Source of the DNA: Schistocephalus solidus
Lineage: Eukaryota; Platyhelminthes; Cestoda; Diphyllobothriidea; Diphyllobothriidae
Length of the DNA stretch: 64,000 nt
Direction: 5' to 3'
Assembly (NCBI GenBank): GCA_017591395.1
Contig: WEDG01003263.1
Span: 62,001 to 126,000 of the forward strand
Shown piece after piece: positions 35,501 to 47,500 of the stretch. The first letter of the stretch is position 1. Each line of letters starts with the position of its first letter. A program made the position numbers and the translations under genes. The notes under the pieces are model-generated. The model ran no database searches, had not been told where the DNA came from, and saw only the letters and a list, made by a program, of their open reading frames with translations.

Positions 35501-38500
35501 GGACGACTGCGCCATTAATACCGTGACGGACGAGGACATACAAAGGAGTATGGACCTCTTCGCCGTACTCTTCGCCAGTTTTCGATTTACGATCAATACA
35601 GCCAAAATGGTGGTCTTGCACCAATTGCCCTCCCCCTCCCCCCCTGCGTGGAATACAATGTTCCCTGCATTAATTTTCGTGGCGCTCAACTCAAAAATGT
35701 GGAAACCTTTGCTTGTACGGGAAAGCATGCTGTCACACAACAGGATAATCGACAATGACGTTGCTCAATGGATCTCCAAAGCCAGTCAGGCCTTTGGCCG
35801 GTTGCAGGCCTCCGTATGGTATCACCACCATATTCACCTAAACGCCACTGTGAAGATGTACAAGCCCGTTGTCTTGACGTCACTCCTTCATGGAGCGTAG
35901 ACCTGGACCGTCTACTCGAACCACTTCAGGAAGTTGAATCACTTCCATCTCAGCTGCCTCCGAAAAATATTGAATCTGAGATTGCAAGACAGGATCCCGG
36001 ACACGGAAGTCCTGGAGCGGACCGGAATCCTCAGCATCCATGCCATGCAGAGGCAAGTGCAACTACGATGGAGTGGCCACCTGGTGAGAATGAACGATGA
36101 GCGACTACCCAAACAAGTTTTCTACGGTGATGTCGCTACGGGTACGCGCCGACAGGGAGGTTAAGAACGACGCTACAAGGACACTTTGCAGAAATCTCTG
36201 AAGCAATTGCAAATCACCCCTGCGACCTGAGAGGACCTCGCCCAGGATAAAGCGGCATGGAGAAGATTCGTGAAAACTGGTGCAGCAATCTATGAGGCCA
36301 ACCGTATCGCCGCTGCTAAGGCCAAAATGGCGGATCGCAAGACATAAGCACCGCGGATCAACACCGACCATACCCAAGCCCTTCCAAGTGCCCACGTTGC
36401 AAACGCACATTCTGCACGCGAATCGGCCTGATCGGACATCTTCGAACTCAATGCCACAGCAATCCCACTACATCAACCCATGAGCGCGAATACCAGTACC
36501 AACAGCAGGGCCCCCCTCCCAGACTCCGCACCTCCCGACCTATGCTGTTCTCATTGTTACCGCACATGGCAACCACGCATCGGCCTGGTCGGTCACTTGC
36601 GATTCCATCGCTCAGAGACCGGCGAACCAGTGCCAGGAGCGCCAACATACACCCGCCGTACCCGACTCAACTGTCCGCACTGCCCACGCATATCGCATGG
36701 GCCTATTAGGTCGCATGCGTCTGCATGAAAACCTGTAGTAGAACACCGCCAGCTATACCACAACGCAACATCTCTCCTCTTCAGCTTGTCTACCTCATGA
36801 GCACGCCCAACACCACAAAAAAATGCTCTCAGTCTGCATAGCGGATTAAGAGGCAAGTATGATCCTCGGCTCCTTGTCCATGTGACTCCTCTGCTGCATG
36901 TGCGATCCGAGCTTGAGTGGCGTGGGTTAGAAGGTTGCCAACTGACATTAACACTCAGACCTCGCAGCCAGTCCAATGTGTTGTGTGGAGTGGCTGACTG
37001 GTGGTCCGAGAGTCAGGCTGCGATGGCTCCTTCTTAAAGGGACCTCTGGCTATCTCACACATGTGAGATGTGAGCCGTTCAACCCCCTGTTGTGTGAAAT
37101 CCTGGTGCTTGGGTTTGGGTGTCAGGTCGTGAACGTAGTACGCGTAGACGAGGTCACCAGTAGCTGCGCCCACTTCCGCATCAGAAAACTGACCGGCACG
37201 GGCGGTTGTTTGATTGTGGGGGTGAGACAGAGTGAGGTCGATGGCTCAGCGCATTTTCCTTACCATTTACAATCTGACGCGCTTGAAGATATCATGGTGT
37301 GGTAAAAGTCGTGGCTTGGAAGGTTGCCAACTGACAGGATAACTCGGACCGCTTTGTTAGCCTCGGGTGTGTTTTCTATGGGATCCGAACCAGGGATTTT
37401 GGCACGCCCAAGAGCGGCTCCGGCCCCGCAAACTACCTGTGCCCTTTTCCACCTCCGGTCTTCCTGTCTCTGTCATGACACCGGGTTCAGATGGGGGAGG
37501 AGGAGAGAGTGTGATAGCTGCAGAATAAGTTTACTCTCGCTTAAAACTTATCGACTCGCAAGCCATCGTCCCCGCACTGCACTTCTGTGGAGCATACGGT
37601 GGACATCATCAGACTTCGACGGTTGAACTGTCGTCGTTAGCCTAACCTCTCATTGCTTAGCCCAACAATACTTAGAAATAAGAAATTGTATGTCGTCTTA
37701 AGGTGCGATGAAGTTAAACATAAAATTATGTTTCATAATATGAAGGTCATACAAATTTTTAGAAGTGGAAAAGTTGGCATTTAACTGTTGCGAAGTTTTT
37801 GAGGATGGCAGGGACTGGTTAGGATTCCAGCTTACCGATCGTTCTACAAAATCAGTTTGATTTTCCTGGGTTTTGTATAAGTGTCTGATAGGTAACACTT
37901 GAAAAAATTTAAAAAGCACGTTCTCTTCTGTGAAATTTCAATGCTTGCAGAACTTCATCATTAATTTATTCCCAACATGGCCTCAACCAAAACCTCTTTA
38001 TAAAGCAACCTCGAACATCGCAAGTGGTGACCGTTGACATTCCCGTATCCTTGATAGTGAACGCGCGGGTGTTTGAAGCTGAGGTTGCCACAAGAATCCG
38101 ACCATACTCAGGACTGAATGCCCGGATGTAATAACTCCATATAACATGTATTTGACTCAATTGCGAAAAGCTCGGCGGCCTCGGTGTGATTCGAACCCAC
38201 GCCATCAAGGGAAAGGCTTTAGTACAGCCAACGCTCTAGCCAACTGAGCTACGAGGCCCCACCAGGAGCCGTGAGTTTTATCGCACCTGGGTCAATTTCT
38301 CCGCTCAGCCTATTGTAACGTATGAAATCTATCAATTCGGATACATATTTGTCCATATTGATCTAGCCTTTATGATATTCACCTTTGTGAAACCCGAGAT
38401 CCTGTCAGTAAAGCGTGGCGCTGGTGGAACCCGAGACTGTGTCGTGTGAAGCATGCCTAGGTGGACTGCATTAATCATGTCCGCCACTGCGCACAGGCTC

Positions 38501-41500
38501 ACTGTCGGTCATTCTGACCTTGTACTGTCGTAGGAACGAGTAAAGTGAAGTAGGTGCAACGCAAGCATGTTCCACCATAAATAAATTAATCGGGGAGCTA
38601 GATACCACTAAGTTCATTTTAGGAAACCCCACTTCTCCTTGTCATTTTTGACGATCAACATATTTTAGAAACAGGAGCAAACTGCGTTTATTCGAGGAGG
38701 AGATTCTTCACGGCTTCTGAAATTACTACACAAAGGTACTTCCTGACGTCCTCAGTGATTGCTTACAAGGGTTTCCTTGCAGTGTGCCTAAAAGCATGAC
38801 TTCGTTCTAGTGCCGGACTTTATCGTCAAAACGTTAAACATGCCCTATCCTTCGTGATTGCTTTCGCGTCCCTAGACTGGGATCTAGAAGCTGAACGAAA
38901 ATGTCCATTTGCATCTTGTTGGTTGGGTAGATCGGCTCAGGGCTGTTCGATATGACTTTGAGCGTTCCCGATTGCAGTCGTCATAATGCAATTCAATGGC
39001 TCAACCACTAAAACGTCCGACTGAAGTGCTCACTTATCAACTGAACCGGGCTGAATATCAGTGTTCTTTCTGGTCTGAAACGGGTGGGTGGATGACTGAG
39101 GAGTAATGCACGATATAACGGGTTGCCTTGCACCAACTTCCAGGAAGGGTTAGGGTTAAAATTAGGTCACGGAAATACGTAATTCCTCCTTGTAATTCGG
39201 CCCTAAGGCAAAAAGTAGTACGGGAAAAGGAGGGATACTGTTAGCCTTGCACAACCGACGGAGGACAGTGACCAAGTTAGGAATGGCTATTAAAGTCATC
39301 GTTGCTTTTCCCTATTGCGTCAGCCTACCTCCTGTTTGCAACAGCTCAGCAAGACTCCCGAATTCTCTGGAAGAAAATCAACGTAGGATGCGCAACCGAG
39401 ACACACTTGGTGGACATGCTAATACATTAAAAACTGTCTTTTAGGAATTTCCCCTAATTATCTGCACTTAAAAACCTTTAGCTCGAGCGTCGGCCTTGTA
39501 CCCTTTTCTAAAACGTCTGGTTACATTTTCTGCCTTTTTTTCAAATTAACTGAAGCGACAGTATGACCATTTTGGATAAATGCATCTCCTGTTTGCTTAG
39601 AAATGCAGAAAGTTTCGGTCGATTGACTTAGTACTTTATCAGCAACTGGGTGGTTATTTAACAAATATAAAGTACCGCAAACCTTTTCAAAATTGTTGGG
39701 TAAAGTAGAAGTTAACAGACCTCCCTCGTTGTTGCACCTAGACAATTTTACTCACTAGTGGATGAACACGACAGTCTGGGCCTGGCTACCCTCTGGAACC
39801 ATAATATAGCCTACTATTGTGGCATTTTTTTACTTGATGGAGCAACCTCTAACAGGAATTGCCTGTCAGGAATAGGGTAAGACTCAGGAATAGGAACCCC
39901 TCGTGCTCTAGGTGTACTTGTGCCAAAGTTCAGGCAAGGCACCTATTTTCGTGTCCCTGTACTACTTGCGATCTCCCATTCCAGTGTCTAACCTAGAATA
40001 AGCTGGATGCAAACTCGTACAAATGCATTTCCCCTCCGTCCTCAGCTGTGACGCCTTGTAGGATTTCAGTATCTCTCATTAAATGTCAATTGAAATTCTG
40101 AAATATGTTCTCGATTCGAAAAGAAAATACTGACTTAAGGTGTTAATGTTTATTATCCGGCAGCCTAATCCCATGATATTTCATTCACTTAAGGAAGCTG
40201 GCATTTGAATGAGCCTCTTCTGGCCGTCTGCATAAACAGCACTGTGAACAGTTTCTATTTGAGTAGTATGTATTTTTTCCAATGATTTTCGAAGGTCTTA
40301 TAAATTCAACTATTTTATAGAAATCATACGCGAAAATATCCTGTCATGTATACTTTTGGTGGCAGCTTACGTCTTCTTCGAATTTTATACTTGAAGAACG
40401 GGCAAATTTCGGTTCTTAAAAAAAACTCATTTCCGGAATAATTTTAACCCCGACCTGTCATTACACATGCATTAACGGTTCCCAAAATACATGCTGCATA
40501 CGTTCCGCCTAAAAATATAATCCATTTTTCTATGCTATGAGGAAGACGTCATATAGTGCCTTTAACGCTTTGCGTTGAATATGGACCATGTTGTACACTT
40601 TATCCGTGGCATTGCTAATTGGACAGATATGATGCTTTATGAATGGACACTTCACGGTCTTTAAAAAATATCATAAAACCCAAGGTACCTTTTTGAATAT
40701 AAAATTTGAAGAAAGCATACTTTACAGCCAAACAATTACAAGAGAGAATATTGGATGCGGGTTTTTTTGTAAAACATTTTTAATTTATAAGACCATCCAA
40801 GATCCTTGAGAAAAATTCATAATACTCAAGTTATCATTTTTACAGGCTTGTTTTTGGAGGTGGCCAGAAAGAGGTTCGCTCAAAAACCGGCATCCTGAAG
40901 TGAATTAAATATCTTGGGATCAGGCTTTATAAGAGAATATCTTGAAACTACACTTGAGTAATTTTTTTCGAACCGAAAGCAAATTTCCGATTTTTGGTTG
41001 ACAATTCATCGTATAGGCAATCTACTTAGGGCACATTAGCAGAGTTTTATTTCAAGCCATACTTCGCTCGAACCTGCTTTTGCGAGAGTTCATCAATGTC
41101 TTCACTCGGTTCGGCAGGTACCGGCATCACACCCTGCTTCCGTCCGTGCGAGCAGACAGCCCTGACGACTTTTCGTCATTTAATCTCCTTTTCAGTACCT
41201 GGACCGTAGGATGTGCCCCTGTTCGCCGAAAATTGCCTCCCTCTCAAACCTACGTCAATCTGCAGACCAACCCACGGTTATTATCACCTCAATTCTCACA
41301 CTAGTGCCTTTTATGTTCGCCTAAACCGCAGAAGTTTACGCTTGTTTCTAATCCACTCCCACCCAGCGAACCCCTGCACAATTTTAGTTTTTTTTCCTCC
41401 CGCAACTGATTCTGTAGATACTTTTTGCCCTCAACGTCTTACTCCGCTATGCGTGCCAATGAATTTTTCCCCACCTTTGTGGATACTTGCCACTCTGAAC

Positions 41501-44500
41501 GCCGCATACAGGAAGCCCTGTACTTCCTTTTGCTAGCGTATTTGAGTTTTCCCACCCTTACCTAGACGACCGCATGTGGGATTCTGATCGATCCAAGTGC
41601 GCACCCTTCATTGGTGTTTAAGGTTCTTCTGATAATCACTAGGAACAGATGCTACTTTGCTTAACTTAAACGACTTGTCATCATGCTCCGCCGCTCACCC
41701 TCATTTTGAGGGGCCTATTGGCAAGCGTTTGTAACTTGCTTCTGCGTCCTAGACTCGTAGTTGTGTGCGCGCCTGTTTTAAATTGAGCTGTACCTGTCTC
41801 GTCCTCGTAGATGTTTAAACGTGGGTTTGCTCTCAGAATTGCCAATGGGTGTGTAACTAGATCAGAAGTTGATTCCTTTAATCTTCCTCGGATATTGGTG
41901 GTTTTTATTTCTACAGGTTTCTCGATCCACTTCAGCATTTTAGCCGGAATTTTAATTTCCTTGAAATTTTATATTAGATACACGATCATACGCTGCAAGC
42001 TGTTTTACGGACGGGCGCTGTCCACTGTAGGTTTTCCCCTTGAAATTCATCATGTAGGACCAGTCTTATTGACTAGGCCTTTGTCCAAATAGGATCAGGT
42101 TAGGTCGCCTTACTGCAATATATCTTGTCTGTATGATTTGAATACCGATTTGGTCTGTTTGATCGAAGATAAGCAGGGGCTAATCGTACAATTGTAAAAT
42201 TGCATTGCTAATGCTAATTTTTCAATATGCACACTTGCGTCGGTGACACCTGCCGTAAAAATGGCGAAGTGAGTTCAGGTGTAAGTAGTTTCTAAAAGCG
42301 AGTCACATGTCTAGCTCCACTGATCCTCCACGTTCTTTAATATTTTGTCCAACTGTTACCCGCGTTTTTCTCCTGCCAATCCGAAAGGTTGATTTCTTCA
42401 TGATTCCGCCCGTATCTGATTCGAACTTTTGTGCCTTTTGTTGTTACAATTAAATCGGACAATTTCATTCGGCGGATATTATAGCGTTTTATGTCGCATT
42501 AGTAAAGCGTGACAGATTCTGAACTTGTTTTCATGCATGTATATTTCAGTATTCATTATGATACTACAAGTATCATAAGGCGTTCATCCGTTCTCTCGCT
42601 TTGTTCACCTTGTTGTAATTAATGGGAAAATCGGCCTCCGAGGAACCTTGCTTTAACTAAATTGTATGAAACCGCTATTTGCGTAACTTTCACGTTTTTC
42701 AGCCATCCGAGGGCGAATAGCTGAGAAGTACGCTGTGTTCGTGAGAACTCACTCTCCTTTTCTTTGCAGTATTTGTCGTAAGCCATTACTGGCTTTAAAG
42801 AATTTATAGACCAGTGGACTTTCCTTGTTCACTATCTGAGCTGAATGGGAGGCACATGTTTTTTGCATTTTTAGGCGTTCTCCGTTCATTTACAGACTGT
42901 CACGTGCTCCATGCAGCAATTCACACCCGCATCTCTGTACAGATTTAACATTTTTCTGGTACCATTAACCCTCTCCTTCATATAATGTTAGGTCTAAGAC
43001 TTCGAACATGCATGGGATTCAAGGCACATACCACTTCTTTCCCCGCCTATTCCTTAAAACATTGTGTGTCTCTCTGCGTGGCTTTGCGCGGCGGTAACCG
43101 CTCCTAATGTTTGCTCCCACTTAAAAGCACTAATTCAGTAAATAACGCAACTCTCTCTCGCGCGCGCGCACGCGTGCGTTTCCTTTTCACTGCTGTGATT
43201 ACTTGCTTCCCTCTCGCTCTCTTCTCTCTCTCTCTCTCTCTCGCCGGCTAATCTTCGCTTTTTTATAAAAAAAGATTCTTATCTCTTTTTATGCCTGCCC
43301 CTTAGGAGTTCTGTGCGAATGGCCATCCGCAAGTTAACATACGCGCCTGAGGAGTCTGCGCCGCAGCCCTCCGCTGAGGTAGTGAAGGACTTCATAATGA
43401 GCCCGGGGACTCTGCGCCTGGAAGTATCCCTCGACAAAGAGGTGCTTTCCCGTTCCCTGCCTGCTACTATTGCTCTTTTTGTCTAAAATCCGTGCGTTTC
43501 TTGCACTGAATTTGTAAGTGCATAGGTACAGACCCCGAGGAGGTCAAGCCCCACTTTGGAGTTTATATGCCAGAAAACACACGCAGACCCATAGATGGGG
43601 GAAGGTGTGCTAATGAGCTGAAACCCTCACGGCTGCGTCGTGCAGTAGCACGAGATTGATGAAGCACGTGTATCCGGGCTTTTAGCTACTGCCTGTGCTG
43701 ATAGTATGGTAAATGATTACGTATTTGTATGCTACTGACCGTCTGTTGGCAGCCCGTGAATAGTACATGGTTATTATGCAGTTGCTGACGATTTTCAGCT
43801 CAAATAATTATATCGATATTCGGACCAAGCCTGAAACGTTTTGTTTTAAAGGATTTGATTAAAAATTGCGCATTAAGTTCCTCGAAACTTACACAAGTCG
43901 GCAAGCAGAAGAACGATGGTTAAGTAAAACCTGGCACAAGGCCTTCTTCGGACAGCAGCGTTCCTGGCATGGTGCAGGGCAGCCATCTGGCCATCGCAAC
44001 CGTTCTTACAGTTTGTAATGTAGAACTGTTCAGCGACCGAACTTTCACGGTAACGTTCCCATCCTCGTTAAATAAAATATAGATGTCTGAGATCTATTTT
44101 ATGTTATGTCTTCCAAGTACATATCACGACCACAAATTATGCGATGCTTTTAGTTCTTTGTATGACAACCGCCTGCGTTCCGCAGTATGTGTCTCTAAGT
44201 CAACATACGTTTGTTCGCACAACCCATACCATAGGTTATGATTTTTATCAGCTGGATCTTTGATTTCTTGATTCTTTCTTCGTATACCGTGAAAGGCACC
44301 AAATGTGTCGCGCACGCCAACTGATTTGGGAATCGCTCCAGTTGTGTTTAGTACATGTTTCGATACAGAAGTTATTTTCCGTCTAGGTATCGGGCTATCT
44401 TTTCAATAATGCGAATCATCATGTTGGTTGATTTATTCCTTATGCATACTTGTTCTTATTTCATTTTCGTTGAAGCCATGCTCTGACGTGCAGCTGTTGA

Positions 44501-47500
44501 TGAGAAAGACAGGAAATTTGATTGTTTATTTTGACTACTAGCAAGAATGAATAGCCAAATGTCTGTCACCAGTGCTTGCTGTGTGGTACGCAGCGGCATT
44601 CGGTGGGTCCTTGTGACTTCAACGTGCTAGGCAGTCGAGGATTGCAAGTTCTCATACCTTTTGCTTGTGTTCAGGGCAGACAGTGGACAGTCAACCTGTC
44701 CAGTCTTATGACAAACATTCCAGTAACGTAAAGTCACACACTCTCAGTGCTCGTGGAATCCTCGGAAGTCTTTTCAGATTCTCTCATACAGGGAGGCCCA
44801 TTTCAGGTAAAGGTGACTTTCACAGGTGAAAATATTAGACGAAAAATATACTCTGAAAGTTTCGATGAGTTCAGTCAAGGTAGCGTGATATCGCCTGTTA
44901 TATTTGACGCTAAAAAAATTCTTTCACTCAGCGCTTTCGAAAAAGTTCGAGAATGGAAACCGTGACATGCGTTCGTCATCCTCTCTATTCATCTTAGCAA
45001 ATTCAATTAACTTTTGATGCTGTGAATTCGGTTCCATTTAGAAAAGTGGATTATCCAGAAAAAAGCCCAGCCACTTGTATATGGCAGATCTTCTGGGATC
45101 GATACTACGTGTTGGGGTTGCGTCTTTCTGATGAACTTTCAGTAGCCCCTTATTTCATGAATTTGATTGTGTTGTGATTTGAAAAACCAGTGTTTCGTTA
45201 GTCTACCCAAGTGTTATTGATGTTATTCACCCCGCCACTCAATTTTGTTCACGAGGGTTCGTAACTTATGCTCAAATAATTTATGTTGCCTTGTAGAGAG
45301 CTTTTGATGTATCTCAGAATAAATTGACTTGTATAAAACAGTTATTAGCCGTGTTATCGCAGTGTTATCAGCTGCCGTTAGACTTCGGTGTGCATTCCTT
45401 TCCTTTCGTGTTCAAATGCCCGCAAGACTCCCAAATTCTGTCGCTACCGGAAGAGTGATGTCTTCGACTATTTCCGATGCGTCGTTCCTTTTCTATGGTG
45501 TGCTGCTTGGCTTACTTACGGGTTCTATGCAAACGCCTACGGGCCCATTGTAAAAACGCCCCTTGATTTTGCTGCTTGCAGTTTCTTTGCCTCACGCAGA
45601 CCAAGCTGTATTGACCATTTTGGCGGGGCAGGAGCCAATCTGCCTTAGCCGAGCAGCTTGCGGCATTTTTCAATAAGGTCTATTTAATTATTAATCCTAC
45701 GATTTGAGATTTATTCCAAGCCACTCGTTAAATACTCCACCGTAAGCGAGATGCCGATTTCTTCTTCTGCCTCGATTGTTCATTTACAAAACATCAAAGA
45801 ACTATAGTTCTTCTGACTCGCACTATTTTTTCCTCTTGTAGAAGTACTACCATGGCGAATTCATCGCTGTGAACGTCCTTGTCGATAACAACTCAAACAA
45901 AACTGTCAAGAAGGTCAAGGTTTCCGGTAAGCCATTAAGGTCTACGCCGTTTACACAAGGCGTCGAACTCTGTGGAGCGTATTGTACTCATTTCATTGTT
46001 TACCTATTTACATCGAAGGGCATTATCACTGATAACAGACGAAGAGAATCAACCTAAACGAGCGATTTCCTTGTGCAGTGGTTAGTCCTCCCTGGTTTCT
46101 TAGGTTCTGGTAGGCTGTTTTATGAACTGGTTAGTTGGATATGGCGGTTTTAATTGGGTCGAAGTGGGGCTGTTTGGCTGGAATTATCCCTTTTACTGTT
46201 TTGTTCTTGGTATGCTTTATTACTTATACCGTGTTGATGGCAAATCCACGACTGATCATGCGTGAACATCAGGCACCGTCACTGCTTATTAACTTTGATC
46301 CGTAATCGCTGAGCTTCCTGCTACCAATCTTAATCCGTCAATAAAACCATTACAATACTCGGCTAAACTTGTACACTAGTGAAAACGGTACATCATTACT
46401 GACAAGCCGGACCATCCCGCTTCATACGCAAGTGTCTGGTCCTTCCTTCAGTTCAGTGTTTCTGGTCACCGATGATTTTTCTTGTTTACACCTGACGGCT
46501 TTTGTGGAATATTTGGCAGGGTTAAGGCATAAAGGTTTTTGATTTTAATTTTCTAAGCACTAGGTGTTTGTGGTATTTTGGCAAAGATAATTATCTGTAA
46601 AGCGACGAGGGCGTTTGCCAGGCGGGCAACTGCTGTGCACTCCCTCCTCCTCTGCATGCGGCGGAACACTTGCTGGATATAACTGGACTTCAGCATTGGA
46701 TCGACACTTGGGCTAGATCAGGACATGGCAGGCTTTATTCAGATTGCGCTCCAAGAACCAATTCCGAACATAGGCGGGGGAGGAGGGCATGCTGGCACGC
46801 GTAGGTGCAGTTTCACGCCGCACCAACCACCTGCGCCTGATTCCGCCTCTGGTCTTGTTAACTTTATCTTGACACCGGGCACAGGCAGTTAAGGAAGGGC
46901 GGGGGAGTGTGGTAGCTGCAGCGCAAGTCTACTATCACTTAAAACTAATCTACGCGCAGGTCCGCGTCCCTGCACCACCCTCCTGTGGAGCATACGGTGG
47001 ACCTCATCGGAATCTACCATAGAACTGTCACTTTAGACGGCGAATTATCCACTGAATCTCTTCACTTGATGTGCTTATTTCCCAGTATACCATCCGACCA
47101 ACCCTCCTCCTTCTGGTTGCAAGGCCAGGCCTGCGACTACAACTGTAGGTTTCTCAGCTCTCCGAAAGCTCATCCACGTTGTCGTGCTTTTGCATCTAAG
47201 GGTTCTGGTAAACTGCCATAGTGCTGCTTTCTTTCGCTTTCTTAGGTGACCTTAAACCTCTGCTTTTGCCTCGTCAACATTATGCTAAAACAAATAGAAA
47301 GTTGCCAATCACGAACTAATGCATCCTGCTATGTCCTCCGCTTTTAGGAACCAGATGATTCCGCCATGTTGACTATTATCACAAACTCCACTTGGTGTGC
47401 ATTTGGCTTCAAAAATGGGCCAATAAGGGTTTCTCCATGTCCTGATGCCAGGGTTGGGTATATGTGATGATTAATTTTTCGCTTTTAAAAGTCGTCCTGT

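Larger units (their letters stand above)
32640..36738 (+). mobile_element. RTE-like non-LTR retrotransposon R1 with C-terminal zinc fingers
   Basis: The element has a leader (about 32640-33251), an endonuclease, a reverse transcriptase and a C-terminal part with three C2H2-like motifs, ending at a TAG at 36736-36738. The text matches a family I associate with diphyllobothriidean tapeworm genomes (often labelled endonuclease-reverse transcriptase). Clade placement in RTE is tentative. The 5' limit is a guess. Frame shifts and stops make it inactive. Confidence 0.8.

Noticed and set aside
38176..38258. Functional tRNA gene
   Set aside because: The anticodon stem closes imperfectly and the region before the T arm is too long; a SINE head is simpler.
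44747..44965. Extra arrestin exon in intron 7
   Set aside because: Exons 7 and 8 join in phase with continuous arrestin alignment (SLDKE-KYYHG), leaving no room for additional residues.
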